Assembly (NCBI RefSeq): GCF_052857255.1
Contig: NC_135502.1
Span: 151,279,311 to 151,343,310 of the forward strand
Source: Amblyomma americanum
Lineage: Eukaryota > Arthropoda > Arachnida > Ixodida > Ixodidae
Reading direction: 5' to 3'
DNA: 64,000 bases
The notes under the pieces are model-generated. The model worked only from the letters and a program-made list of their open reading frames with translations. It was not told the DNA's origin and made no database searches. The translations under genes and the position numbers were made by a program. This document shows, one piece after another, positions 40,001-54,712 of this stretch. The stretch's first letter is position 1; every line of letters starts with the position of its first letter.

Positions 40001-43000
40001 GATAAGATGTAATACCGAGTGTTACGATGCTACAAAGAACATCGAGCAACAAGGCATCAGCCCCTGTGGGAACAGTTCTCGGAGTAACATGGGAGCCGCT
40101 GCGCAATCGAAGTCAAACTGCTTAAAATAGTCACGCTCTGTACTCTGAACAGGGCATGGTGGCACCGTGAGCGAGATGACGTTGAGGAACAATTTAGACT
40201 TTTTGGTTCATATTGTTGGCTTGGTTCTACCTGGCTGCAGATGTCGTGAGAACTCCTGGATTACCGATAGCGACCTGAAAACGCTGAACAGATGTAATAC
40301 CGAGAGTCACGATGCTACAAAGAACATCGAGCAACACGGCATCAGCCCCTGTGGGAACAGTTCTCGGAGTATCATGGGAGCCGCTGCGACATCGACATCA
40401 AACTGCTTTAAAAAGCATCACGCTGCGTTTATCAGAACGGGGAAAATTTTTCACCATGAGCGAGATGACGTTGAGGAAGTATTTCGCCTTTTTAGTTCAG
40501 ATTGTTGGTTTTGTTCTATCTTGCCGCATTGCTCATGTGAACGTCTGGATTACCGACAGCGACCTGAAAACGCTGAACAGATGTAACTTCGAGAATAGTT
40601 ACGATGCTACAAAGAACATCGAACAACACGGCATCAAGCCCTGTGGGAACAGTCCACCGCTGTCCACGGACCTCGGAGTAACATGGGAGCCGCTGCGACA
40701 TCGAGGCCAAACTGCTTTAAACAGAGTCACGCTCCGTTCATCGGACCGGGGAAAATTTTTCACCGTGAGCGAGATGACGTTCAGCAACTATTTCGTCCTT
40801 TTGGTTCAGACTGTTGATTTTGTTCTACCTGGCTGCATTTCTTATGAGAACGCCTGGATTACCGACAGCGACCTGAAAACGCTGAACAGATATAATACCG
40901 AGAGTTACGATGCTACAAGGAACGTCGAGCATCACGGCATTAGCCCCTGTGGGAACAGTTCTCGGAGTAACATGGGAGCCGCTGCGACATCGAGGTCAAT
41001 CTGCTTTAAACAGAGTCACGCTCCGTACATCGGAACGGGGCAGGGTGGCACAGTGAGCGATATGACGTTGAGGAACTATTTCGCATTTTAGTTCAGATTG
41101 TTGGTTTTGTTATACCTGGCTGCATTGCTCATGAGAAAGCCTGGATTTCTGACCACGACATGAAAACGCTAAACAGACGTAACTCCGAGAGTTACGATGC
41201 TACAAGGAACATCGAACAACGCGGCATCAGCCCCTGTGGGAACAGTCCACCGCTGTCCCCGGCCCTCGGAGCAACATGGGAGCCGCTGCGACATCGACGC
41301 CAAACTGCTTTAAACAGAGTCACGTTCCGTTAATCGGAACGGGGCATGGTGGCGCGGTGAGCGAGATGAAGTTGAGCAACTATTTCGTCTTTTTGTTCAG
41401 ATTGTTGGTTTTGTTCTACCTTGCTGCATTGCTCACGAGAACGCATGGATTACCGACAGCGACCTGAAAACGCTGAACAGATGTAACACCGAGAGTTACG
41501 ATGCTACAAAGAACGTCGAGCAACACGGCATTAGCCCTGTGGGGACAGTTCTCGGAGTAACATGGGAGCCGCTGCGCAATCGAAGTCAAACTGCTTAAAA
41601 CAGTCACGCTCTGTACATCTGAACAGGGCATGGTGGCGCGGTGAGCGGGATGACGTTGAGCAACTATTTCGTCTTTTTGGTTCAGATTGTTGGTTTTGTT
41701 CTACCTTGCTGCATTGCTCACGAGAACTCCTGGATTACCGATAGCGACCTGAAAACGCTGAACAGATGTAACTCCGAGAGTTACGATGCTACAAGAAACA
41801 TCGAGGAACACGGCTTCAGCCCCTGTGGGAACAGTCCCCCGCTGTGCACGGCATCGGAGTAACATGGGAGCCGCTGCGACATCGACGTCAAACTGTTTTA
41901 AACCGAGTCACTCAGCGTTCATCGGAAAGGGGCATGGTGGCACCGTGAGCGAGACGACGTTGAGGAACTATTTCGACTTTTTGGTTCAGATCGTTGGTTT
42001 TGTTCCACCTGGCTGAATTGCTCATGAGAGCTCCTGGATTACCGATAGCGACCTGAAAACGCTGAACAGATGTAACTCCGAGAGTTACCATGCTACAAGG
42101 AACATCGAACAACGCGGCATCAGCCCCTGTGAGAACAGTCCACCGCTGTCCCCGGCCCACGGAGCAACATGGGAGCCGCTGCGACATCGACATCAAACTG
42201 CTTTAAACAGAGTCACGCTCCATTCATCGGAACGTTGCATGGTGGCACCTTCAGCGAGATGACGTTGAGGAACTCTTTCGTCTTTTTGGTTCAGATTGTT
42301 GGCTTTGTTCTACCTGGCTGCATATGTCATGAAAACTGCTGGATTACCGATAGCGACCTGAAAACGCTGAACAGATGTAACACCGAGAGTTACGATGCTA
42401 CAAGCAACATCGAACAACGCGGCATCAGCCCCTGTGGGAACAGTCCACCGCTGTCCCCGGCCCTCGGAGCAACATGGGAGCCGCTGCGACATCGACGTCA
42501 AACTGCTTTAAACAGAGTAACGCTCCGTACATCGGAACGGGGCATGGTGGCACAGTGAGCGAGATGACGTTGAGGAGCTATTTCGCATTTCAGTTCAGAT
42601 TGTTGGTTTTGTTATACCTGGCTGCATTGCTCATGAGAACGCCTGGATTCCCGACCACAACCTAAAAACACTAAACAGACGTAACTCCGAGAGTTACGAT
42701 GCTACAAGGAACATCGAGCAACACGGCATCAGCAACGGCGGGAACAGTCCTCCGCTCTCCACAGCCCTCAGAGTAACATGGGAGCCGCTGCGACATCGAG
42801 GTCAAACTGCTTTAAAAAGAATCACGCTGCGTTCATCAGAATGGGGAAATTTTACACCGTGAGCGAGATGACGTTGAGAAACTATTTCGACATTTTAGTT
42901 CAGATCGTTGGTTTTGTTCTATCTGGCTGCATTGCTCATGTGAACGCCTGGATTACCGATAACGACCTGAAAATGCTGAACAGATGTAATACCGAGAGTT

Positions 43001-43930
43001 ACGATATTACAAGCAACATCGAGCAACACGGCATAAAGCCCTGTGCGAACAGTCCACCGCTGTCCACGGCACTCGGAGTAACATGGGAGCCGCTGCGACA
43101 TCGACGCGAACCGCTTTAAACCGAGTCACTCACCGTTCATCGGAACGTGGCATGGTGGAACCGTGGGCGAGATGACTTTGAGAAACTATTTCGTCTTTTT
43201 GGTTCAGATTGTTGGTTTTGTTCGACCTGGATGCATAGCTCACGAGAACTCCTGGATTACCGATAGCGACCTGAAAACGCTGAACAGATGTAAATCCGAG
43301 AGTTACGTTGCTACAAAGAACATCGACCAACACGGCATCAGCCCCGGCGGGAACAGTCCTCCGCTCTCCACAGCCCTCGGAGTAACATGGGCGCCGCTGC
43401 GACATCGAGGTCAAACTGCTTTAAACAGTCACGCTCCGTACATCGGAACGGGGCATGGTGGCACAGTGAGCGAGATTACGTTGAGGAACTATTTCGCATT
43501 TCAGTTCAGATTGTTGGTTTTGTTATACCTGGCTGCATTGCTCATGAGAACGCCTGTATTACCGACAGCGACCTGAAAACGCTGAACAGATGTAATACCG
43601 AGAGTTACGATGCTACAAGGAACATCGAGCAACAAGGCATGAGCCCCTGCGGGAACAGTTCTCGGAGTAACATGGGAGCCGCTGCGACATCGACGTCAAA
43701 CTGCTTAAAACAGAGTCACGCTCTGTACATCTGAAAAGGGCATGGTGGCACCGTTAGCGAGATGACGTTGAGGAACTATTTCGTCTTTTTGGTTCAGATT
43801 GTTGGCTTTGTTCAACCTGGCAGCATTGCTCATAAGAAAGCCTGGATTACTGAGTGACCTGAAAATGCTGAACAGATGTAATACCTAGAGTTACGATGCT
43901 ACAAGGAACATCGAGCAACACGCCATCAGC
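37068..43930 (+). repeat. 23-monomer higher-order repeat, copy 2 (about 6.86 kb)
   Basis: This is the tandem copy of the preceding block. Small differences include a 3-bp insertion at about 40,594 (ttcgagaatagttacg against ttcgagagttacg) and a 1-bp loss at about 41,535. The match ends near ccctttggg at about 43,933, where copy 1 reads ccctgtggg. From 39,497 it is also the first copy of the 17-monomer series. Confidence 0.85.
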
Positions 43931-44549
43931 CCCTTTGGGAACAGTTCTCGGAGTAATATGGGAGCCGCTGCGACATCGACGTCAAAATGCTTTAAACAGA
44001 GTCACGCTCCGTACATCGGAACGGGGCATAGTGGCGCCTTGAGCGAGAAGACGTTCAGGAACAATTTCGTCTTTTGGTTTCGATTGTTGGTTTTGTTCTA
44101 CCTGGCTGCATTGCTTATGAGAAAGCCTTGATTACCGACAGCGACCTGAAATTGCTGAAGAGATGTGGTACCGAGAGTTACGATGCTACAAGGGACATCG
44201 AGCAACACGGCATGAGCCCCTGTGGGAACAGTTCGCGGAGTAACATGGGAGCTGCTGCGTCATCGACGTCAAACTGCTTAGAAAAGAGTCACGCTCTGTA
44301 CATCTGAACAGGGCATGGTGGCACCGTGAGCGAGATGACGTTGAGGAACTATTTCGTCTTTTTGGTTCAGATTGTTGACTTTGTTCTACCTGGCTGCATT
44401 GCTCAAGAGAACGCCTGGATTACCGACAGCGACCTGAAAACGCTGAACAGATGTAATACCGAGAGTTACGATGCTACAAAGAATATCGAGCAACACGGCA
44501 TCAGCCCCTGTGGGAACGGTACACAGCTGTCCATGGCCCTCGGAGTAAC
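39497..44549 (+). repeat. 17-monomer higher-order repeat, copy 1 (5,053 bp)
   Basis: Seventeen anchors run from 39,497 to 44,245. The order of long, short and AAAA-type units and their private variants is repeated in the next two blocks. It carries a 3-bp insertion at about 40,594 that later copies lack. Confidence 0.9.
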
Positions 44550-47500
44550 ATGGGAGCCGCTGCGTCATCGACTTCAAACTGCTTTAAACCGAGTCACTCA
44601 CCGTTCATCGGAACGGGACATGGTGGCAGCGTGAGCGAGATGACGTTGAGGAACAATTTCGACTTTTTAGTTCAGATTGCTGGTTTTGTTCTATCTGGCT
44701 TCATTGCTCATGTGAACGCCTGGATTACCGACAGCGACCTCAAAATGCTGTACAGCTTTAATACCGAGAGTTACGATGCTACAATTAACATCGAGCAACG
44801 AGGCATCAGCCCCGGCTAGAAGAGTCCACCGCTCTCCACAGCACTCGGAGTAACATGGGAGCCGCTGCGACATCGACGTCAAGCTGCTTTAGACAGAGTC
44901 ACGCTCCGTTCATCGAAACGGGGCGTGGTGGCCCCGTGAACGAGATGACGTTGTTGAACTATTTCGTTTTTTGGTTGAGATTGTTGGTTTTGTTTTACCT
45001 TGCTGCACTGCTCACGAGAGCGCCTGGATTACCGACAGCGACCTGAAAACGCTGATAAGATGTAATACCGAGTGTTACGATGCTACAAAGAACATCGAGC
45101 AACAAGGCATCAGCCCCTGTGGGAACAGTTCTCGGAGTAACATGGGAGCCGCTGCGCAATCGAAGTCAAACTGCTTAAAATAGTCACGCTCTGTACTCTG
45201 AACAGGGCATGGTGGCACCGTGAGCGAGATGACGTTGAGGAACAATTTAGACTTTTTGGTTCATATTGTTGGCTTGGTTCTACCTGGCTGCAGATGTCGT
45301 GAGAATTCCTGGATTACCGATAGCGACCTGAAAACGCTGAACAGATGTAATACCGAGAGTCACGATGCTACAAAGAACATCGAGCAACACGGCATCAGCC
45401 CCTGTGGGAACAGTTCTCGGAGTATCATGGGAGCCGCTGCGACATCGACATCAAACTGCTTTAAAAAGCATCACGCTGCGTTTATCGGAACGGGGAAAAT
45501 TTTTCACCATGAGCGAGATGACGTTGAGGAAGTATTTCGCCTTTTTAGTTCAGATTGTTGGTTTTGTTCTATCTTGCCGCATTGCTCATGTGAACGTCTG
45601 GATTACCGACAGCGACCTGAAAACGCTGAACAGATGTAACTCCGAGAGTTACGATGCTACAAAGAACATCGATCAACACGGCATCAAGCCCTGTGGGAAC
45701 AGTCCACCGCTGTCCACGGACCTCGGAGTAACATGGGAGCCGCTGCGACATCGAGGCCAAACTGCTTTAAACAGAGTCACGCTCCGTTCATCGGACCGGG
45801 GAAAATTTTTCACCGTGAGCGAGATGACGTTCAGCAACTATTTCGTCCTTTTGGTTCAGACTGTTGATTTTGTTCTACCTGGCTGCATTTCTTATGAGAA
45901 CGCCTGGATTACCGACAGCGACCTGAAAACGCTGAACAGATATAATACCGAGAGTTACGATGCTACAAGGAACGTCGAGCATCACGGCATTAGCCCCTGT
46001 GGGAACAGTTCTCGGAGTAACATGGGAGCCGCTGCGACATCGAGGTCAATCTGCTTTAAACAGAGTCACGCTCCGTACATCGGAACGGGGCAGGGTGGCA
46101 CAGTGAGCGATATGACGTTGAGGAACTATTTCGCATTTTAGTTCAGATTGTTGGTTTTGTTATACCTGGCTGCATTGCTCATGAGAAAGCCTGGATTTCA
46201 GACCACGACATGAAAACACTAAACAGACGTAACTCCGAGAGTTACGATGCTACAAGGAACATCGAACAACGCGGCATCAGCCCCTGTGGGAACAGTCCAC
46301 CGCTGTCCCCGGCCCTCGGAGCAACATGGGAGCCGCTGCGACATCGACGCCAAACTGCTTTAAACAGAGTCACGTTCCGTTAATCGGAACGGGGCATGGT
46401 GGCGCGGTGAGCGAGATGAAGTTGAGCAACTATTTCGTCTTTTTGTTCAGATTGTTGGTTTTGTTCTACCTTGCTGCATTGCTCACGAGAACGCATGGAT
46501 TACCGACAGCGACCTGAAAACGCTGAACAGATGTAACACCGAGAGTTACGATGCTACAAAGAACGTCGAGCAACACGGCATTAGCCCCTGTGGGGACAGT
46601 TCTCGGAGTAACATGGGAGCCGCTGCGCAATCGAAGTCAAACTGCTTAAAACAGTCACGCTCTGTACATCTGAACAGGGCATGGTGGCGCGGTGAGCGGG
46701 ATGACGTTGAGCAACTATTTCGTCTTTTTGGTTCAGATTGTTGGTTTTGTTCTACCTTGCTGCATTGCTCACGAGAACTCCTGGATTACCGATAGCGACC
46801 TGAAAACGCTGAACAGATGTAACTCCGAGAGTTACGATGCTACAAGAAACATCGAGGAACACGGCTTCAGCCCCTGTGGGAACAGTCCCCCGCTGTGCAC
46901 GGCATCGGAGTAACATGGGAGCCGCTGCGACATCGACGTCAAACTGTTTTAAACCGAGTCACTCAGCGTTCATCGGAAAGGGGCATGGTGGCACCGTGAG
47001 CGAGACGACGTTGAGGAACTATTTCGACTTTTTGGTTCAGATCGTTGGTTTTGTTCCACCTGGCTGAATTGCTCATGAGAGCTCCTGGATTACCGATAGC
47101 GACCTGAAAACGCTGAACAGATGTAACTCCGAGAGTTACCATGCTACAAGGAACATCGAACAACGCGGCATCAGCCCCTGTGAGAACAGTCCACCGCTGT
47201 CCCCGGCCCACGGAGCAACATGGGAGCCGCTGCGACATCGACATCAAACTGCTTTAAACAGAGTCACGCTCCATTCATCGGAACGTTGCATGGTGGCACC
47301 TTCAGCGAGATGACGTTGAGGAACTCTTTCGTCTTTTTGGTTCAGATTGTTGGCTTTGTTCTACCTGGCTGCATATGTCATGAAAACTGCTGGATTACCG
47401 ATAGCGACCTGAAAACGCTGAACAGATGTAACACCGAGAGTTACGATGCTACAAGCAACATCGAACAACGCGGCATCAGCCCCTGTGGGAACAGTCCACC

Positions 47501-49600
47501 GCTGTCCCCGGCCCTCGGAGCAACATGGGAGCCGCTGCGACATCGACGTCAAACTGCTTTAAACAGAGTAACGCTCCGTACATCGGAACGGGGCATGGTG
47601 GCACAGTGAGCGAGATGACGTTGAGGAGCTATTTCGCATTTCAGTTCAGATTGTTGGTTTTGTTATACCTGGCTGCATTGCTCATGAGAACGCCTGGATT
47701 CCCGACCACAACCTAAAAACACTAAACAGACGTAACTCCGAGAGTTACGATGCTACAAGGAACATCGAGCAACACGGCATCAGCAACGGCGGGAACAGTC
47801 CTCCGCTCTCCACAGCCCTCAGAGTAACATGGGAGCCGCTGCGATATCGAGGTCAAACTGCTTTAAAAAGAATCACGCTGCGTTCATCAGAATGGGGAAA
47901 TTTTACACCGTGAGCGAGATGACGTTGAGAAACTATTTCGACATTTTAGTTCAGATCGTTGGTTTTGTTCTATCTGGCTGCATTGCTCATGTGAACGCCT
48001 GGATTACCGATAACGACCTGAAAATGCTGAACAGATGTAATACCGAGAGTTACGATATTACAAGCAACATCGAGCAACACGGCATAAAGCCCTGTGCGAA
48101 CAGTCCACCGCTGTCCACGGCACTCGGAGTAACATGGGAGCCGCTGCGACATCGACGCGAACCGCTTTAAACCGAGTCACTCACCGTTCATCGGAACGTG
48201 GCATGGTGGAACCGTGGGCGAGATGACTTTGAGAAACTATTTCGTCTTTTTGGTTCAGATTGTTGGTTTTGTTCGACCTGGATGCATAGCTCACGAGAAC
48301 TCCTGGATTACCGATAGCGACCTGAAAACGCTGAACAGATGTAAATCCGAGAGTTACGTTGCTACAAAGAACATCGACCAACACGGCATCAGCCCCGGCG
48401 GGAACAGTCCTCCGCTCTCCACAGCCCTCGGAGTAACATGGGAGCCGCTGCGACATCGAGGTCAAACTGCTTTAAACAGTCACGCTCCGTACATCGGAAC
48501 GGGGCATGGTGGCACAGTGAGCGAGATTACGTTGAGGAACTATTTCGCATTTCAGTTCAGATTGTTGGTTTTGTTATACCTGGCTGCATTGCTCATGAGA
48601 ACGCCTGTATTACCGACAGCGACCTGAAAACGCTGAACAGATGTAATACCGAGAGTTACGATGCTACAAGGAACATCGAGCAACAAGGCATGAGCCCCTG
48701 CGGGAACAGTTCTCGGAGTAACATGGGAGCCGCTGCGACATCGACGTCAAACTGCTTAAAACAGAGTCACGCTCTGTACATCTGAAAAGGGCATGGTATC
48801 ACCGTTAGTGAGATGACGTTGAGGAACTATTTCGTCTTTTTGGTTCAGATTGTTGGCTTTGTTCAACCTGGCAGCATTGCTCATAAGAAAGCCTGGATTA
48901 CTGAGTGACCTGAAAATGCTGAACAGATGTAATACCTAGAGTTACGATGCTACAAGGAACATCGAGCAACACGCCATCAGCCCCTTTGGGAACAGTTCTC
49001 GGAGTAATATGGGAGCCGCTGCGACATCGACGTCAAAATGCTTTAAACAGAGTCACGCTCCGTACATCGGAACGGGGCATAGTGGCGCCTTGAGCGAGAA
49101 GACGTTCAGGAACAATTTCGTCTTTTGGTTTCGATTGTTGGTTTTGTTCTACCTGGCTGCATTGCTTATGAGAAAGCCTTGATTACCGACAGCGACCTGA
49201 AATTGCTGAAGAGATGTGGTACCGAGAGTTACGATGCTACAAGGGACATCGAGCAACACGGCATGAGCCCCTGTGGGAACAGTTCGCGGAGTAACATGGG
49301 AGCTGCTGCGTCATCGACGTCAAACTGCTTAGAAAAGAGTCACGCTCTGTACATCTGAACAGGGCATGGTGGCACCGTGAGCGAGATGACGTTGAGGAAC
49401 TATTTCGTCTTTTTGGTTCAGATTGTTGACTTTGTTCTACCTGGCTGCATTGCTCAAGAGAACGCCTGGATTACCGACAGCGACCTGAAAACGCTGAACA
49501 GATGTAATACCGAGAGTTACGATGCTACAAAGAATATCGAGCAACACGGCATCAGCCCCTGTGGGAACGGTACACAGCTGTCCATGGCCCTCGGAGTAAC
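44550..49600 (+). repeat. 17-monomer higher-order repeat, copy 2 (5,051 bp)
   Basis: Seventeen anchors run from 44,550 to 49,296, each 5,051 or 5,058 bp from its counterpart downstream. Differences from copy 1 are scattered single bases, for example gagaattcctgg against gagaactcctgg and atcgatcaac against atcgaacaac. Confidence 0.92.
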
Positions 49601-52600
49601 ATGGGAGCCGCTGCGTCATCGACTTCAAACTGCTTTAAACCGAGTCACTCACCGTTCATCGGAACGGGACATGGTGGCAGCGTGAGCGAGATGACGTTGA
49701 GGAACAATTTCGACTTTTTAGTTCAGATTGTTGGTTTTGTTCTATCTGGCTTCATTGCTCATGTGAACGCCTGGATTACCGACAGCGACCTCAAAATGCT
49801 GTACAGCTTTAATACCGAGAGTTACGATGCTACAATTAACATCGAGCAACGAGGCATCAGCCCCGGCTAGAAGAGTCCACCGCTCTCCACAGCACTCGGA
49901 GTAACATGGGAGCCGCTGCGACATCGACGTCAAGCTGCTTTAGACAGAGTCACGCTCCGTTCATCGAAACGGGGCGTGGTGGCCCCGTGAACGAGATGAC
50001 GTTGTTGAACTATTTCGTTTTTTGGTTGAGATTGTTGGTTTTGTTTTACCTTGCTGCACTGCTCACGAGAGCGCCTGGATTACCGACAGCGACCTGAAAA
50101 CGCTGATAAGATGTAATACCGAGTGTTACGATGCTACAAAGAACATCGAGCAACAAGGCATCAGCCCCTGTGGGAACAGTTCTCGGAGTAACATGGGAGC
50201 CGCTGCGCAATCGAAGTCAAACTGCTTAAAATAGTCACGCTCTGTACTCTGAACAGGGCATGGTGGCACCGTGAGCGAGATGACGTTGAGGAACAATTTA
50301 GACTTTTTGGTTCATATTGTTGGCTTGGTTCTACCTGGCTGCAGATGTCGTGAGAATTCCTGGATTACCGATAGCGACCTGAAAACGCTGAACAGATGTA
50401 ATACCGAGAGTCACGATGCTACAAAGAACATCGAGCAACACGGCATCAGCCCCTGTGGGAACAGTTCTCGGAGTATCATGGGAGCCGCTGCGACATCGAC
50501 ATCAAACTGCTTTAAAAAGCATCACGCTGCGTTTATCGGAACGGGGAAAATTTTTCACCATGAGCGAGATGACGTTGAGGAAGTATTTCGCCTTTTTAGT
50601 TTTTAGTTCAGATTGTTGGTTTTGTTCTATCTTGCCGCATTGCTCATGTGAACGTCTGGATTACCGACAGCGACCTGAAAACGCTGAACAGATGTAACTC
50701 CGAGAGTTACGATGCTACAAAGAACATCGATCAACACGGCATCAAGCCCTGTGGGAACAGTCCACCGCTGTCCACGGACCTCGGAGTAACATGGGAGCCG
50801 CTGCGACATCGAGGCCAAACTGCTTTAAACAGAGTCACGCTCCGTTCATCGGACCGGGGAAAATTTTTCACCGTGAGCGAGATGACGTTCAGCAACTATT
50901 TCGTCCTTTTGGTTCAGACTGTTGATTTTGTTCTACCTGGCTGCATTTCTTATGAGAACGCCTGGATTACCGACAGCGACCTGAAAACGCTGAACAGATA
51001 TAATACCGAGAGTTACGATGCTACAAGGAACGTCGAGCATCACGGCATTAGCCCCTGTGGGAACAGTTCTCGGAGTAACATGGGAGCCGCTGCGACATCG
51101 AGGTCAATCTGCTTTAAACAGAGTCATGCTCCGTACATCGGAACGGGGCAGGGTGGCACAGTGAGCGATATGACGTTGAGGAACTATTTCGCATTTTAGT
51201 TCAGATTGTTGGTTTTGTTATACCTGGCTGCATTGCTCATGAGAAAGCCTGGATTTCAGACCACGACATGAAAACACTAAACAGACGTAACTCCGAGAGT
51301 TACGATGCTACAAGGAACATCGAACAACGCGGCATCAGCCCCTGTGGGAACAGTCCACCGCTGTCCCCGGCCCTCGGAGCAACATGGGAGCCGCTGCGAC
51401 ATCGACGCCAAACTGCTTTAAACAGAGTCACGTTCCGTTAATCGGAACGGGGCATGGTGGCGCGGTGAGCGAGATGAAGTTGAGCAACTATTTCGTCTTT
51501 TTGTTCAGATTGTTGGTTTTGTTCTACCTTGCTGCATTGCTCACGAGAACGCATGGATTACCGACAGCGACCTGAAAACGCTGAACAGATGTAACACCGA
51601 GAGTTACGATGCTACAAAGAACGTCGAGCAACACGGCATTAGCCCCTGTGGGGACAGTTCTCGGAGTAACATGGGAGCCGCTGCGCAATCGAAGTCAAAC
51701 TGCTTAAAACAGTCACGCTCTGTACATCTGAACAGGGCATGGTGGCGCGGTGAGCGGGATGACGTTGAGCAACTATTTCGTCTTTTTGGTTCAGATTGTT
51801 GGTTTTGTTCTACCTTGCTGCATTGCTCACGAGAACTCCTGGATTACCGATAGCGACCTGAAAACGCTGAACAGATGTAACTCCGAGAGTTACGATGCTA
51901 CAAGAAACATCGAGGAACACGGCTTCAGCCCCTGTGGGAACAGTCCCCCGCTGTGCACGGCATCGGAGTAACATGGGAGCCGCTGCGACATCGACGTCAA
52001 ACTGTTTTAAACCGAGTCACTCAGCGTTCATCGGAAAGGGGCATGGTGGCACCGTGAGCGAGACGACGTTGAGGAACTATTTCGACTTTTTGGTTCAGAT
52101 CGTTGGTTTTGTTCCACCTGGCTGAATTGCTCATGAGAGCTCCTGGATTACCGATAGCGACCTGAAAACGCTGAACAGATGTAACTCCGAGAGTTACCAT
52201 GCTACAAGGAACATCGAACAACGCGGCATCAGCCCCTGTGAGAACAGTCCGCCGCTGTCCCCGGCCCACGGAGCAACATGGGAGCCGCTGCGACATCGAC
52301 ATCAAACTGCTTTAAACAGAGTCACGCTCCATTCATCGGAACGTTGCATGGTGGCACCTTCAGCGAGATGACGTTGAGGAACTCTTTCGTCTTTTTGGTT
52401 CAGATTGTTGGCTTTGTTCTACCTGGCTGCATATGTCATGAAAACTGCTGGATTACCGATAGCGACCTGAAAACGCTGAACAGATGTAACACCGAGAGTT
52501 ACGATGCTACAAGCAACATCGAACAACGCGGCATCAGCCCCTGTGGGAACAGTCCACCGCTGTCCCCGGCCCTCGGAGCAACATGGGAGCCGCTGCGACA

Positions 52601-54712
52601 TCGACGTCAAACTGCTTTAAACAGAGTAACGCTCCGTACATCGGAACGGGGCATGGTGGCACAGTGAGCGAGATGACGTTGAGGAGCTATTTCGCATTTC
52701 AGTTCAGATTGTTGGTTTTGTTATACCTGGCTGCATTGCTCATGAGAACGCCTGGATTCCCGACCACAACCTAAAAACACTAAACAGACGTAACTCCGAG
52801 AGTTACGATGCTACAAGGAACATCGAGCAACACGGCATCAGCCCCGGTGGGAACAGTCCACCGCTGTCCCCGGCCCTCGGAGCAACATGGGAGCCTCTGC
52901 GACATCGACGTCAAACTGCTTTAAAAAGAATCACTCAGCGTTCACCGGAACGGGGAAAATTTTACACCGTGAGCGAGATGACGTTGAGGAACTATTTCGA
53001 CTTTTTAGTTCAGATCGTTGGTTTTGTTCTATCTGGCTGCATTGCTCATGTGAACGCCTGGATTACCGATAACGACCTGAAATTGCTGAACAGATGTAAT
53101 ACCGAGAGTTACGATATTACAAGCAACATCGAGCAACACGGCATAAAGCCCTGTGCGAACAGTCCACCGCTGTCCACGGCACTCGGAGTAACATGGGAGC
53201 CGCTGCGACATCGACGCGAACCGCTTTAAACCGAGTCACTCACCGTTCATCAGAACTTGGCATGGTGGAACCGTGGGCGAGATGACGTTGAGGAACTATT
53301 TCGTCTTTTTGGTTCAGATTGTTGGTTTTGTTCGACCTGGATGCATAGCTCACGAGAACTCCTGGATTACCGATAGCGACCTGAAAACGCTGAACAGATG
53401 TAAATCCGAGAGTTACGTTGCTACAAGGAACATCGACCAACACGGCATCAGCAACGGCGGGAACAGTCCTCCGCTCTCCACAGCCCTCAGAGTAACATGG
53501 GAGCCGCTGCGACATCGAGGTCAAACTGCTTTAAAAAGAATCACGCTGCGTTCATCAGAATGGGGAAATTTTACACCGTGAGCGAGATGACGTTGAGAAA
53601 CTATTTCGACATTTTAGTTCAGATCGTTGGTTTTGTTCTATCTGGCTGCATTGCTCATGTGAACGCCTGGATTACCGATAACGACCTGAAAATGCTGAAC
53701 AGATGTAATACCGAGAGTTACGATATTACAAGCAACATCGAGCAACACGGCATAAAGCCCTGTGCGAACAGTCCACCGCTGTCCACGGCACTCGGAGTAA
53801 CATGGGAGCCGCTGCGACATCGACGCGAACCGCTTTAAACCGAGTCACTCACCGTTCATCGGAACGTGGCATGGTGGAACCGTGGGCGAGATGACTTTGA
53901 GAAACTATTTCGTCTTTTTGGTTCAGATTGTTGGTTTTGTTCGACCTGGATGCATAGCTCACGAGAACTCCTGGATTACCGATAGCGACCTGAAAACGCT
54001 GAACAGATGTAAATCCGAGAGTTACGTTGCTACAAAGAACATCGACCAACACGGCATCAGCCCCGGCGGGAACAGTCCTCCGCTCTCCACAGCCCTCGGA
54101 GTAACATGGGAGCCGCTGCGACATCGAGGTCAAACTGCTTTAAACAGTCACGCTCCGTACATCGGAACGGGGCATGGTGGCACAGTGAGCGAGATTACGT
54201 TGAGGAACTATTTCGCATTTCAGTTCAGATTGTTGGTTTTGTTATACCTGGCTGCATTGCTCATGAGAACGCCTGGATTCCCGACCACGACCTGAAAACA
54301 CTAAGCAGACGTAACTCCGAGAGTTACGATGCTACAAGGAACATCGAACAACGCGGCATCAGCCCCAGTGAGAACAGTCCACCGCTGTCTCCGGCCCTCG
54401 GAGCAACATGGGAGCCGCTGCGACATCGACGTCAAACTGCTTTAAACAGAGTCACGCTCCATTCATCGGAACGTTGCATGGTGGCGCCTTCAGCGAGATG
54501 ACGTTGATGAACTATTTCGTCTTTTTGGTTCAGATTGTTGGTTTTGTTCTACCTGGCTGCATTGCTCATGAGAACGCCTGGATTACCGACCACGACCTGA
54601 AAATACTAAACAGACGTAACTCCGAGAGTGACGATGCTACAAGGAACATCGAGCAACACGGCATCAGCCCCTGTGGGAATGGTACACTGCTGTCCATGAC
54701 CCTCGGAGTAAC
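49601..54712 (+). repeat. 17-monomer higher-order repeat, copy 3 (5,112 bp), with replaced monomers
   Basis: The first twelve monomers follow copies 1 and 2, with a 7-bp duplication at 50,593-50,606. From about 52,800 the series departs. Units at 52,887-53,496 are variants seen again near 57,688, and the end (54,106-54,712) uses different monomers before the series restarts at 54,713. The block still totals 17 units. Confidence 0.85.
50593..50606 (+). repeat. 7-bp direct duplication tttttag inside one monomer
   Basis: The sequence reads cctttttagtttttagttc where sister blocks at 45,540 and 55,703 have cctttttagttc. The simplest cause is replication slippage in the T-rich tract. It breaks the 258-codon open frame that sister blocks retain. 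Confidence 0.9.
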
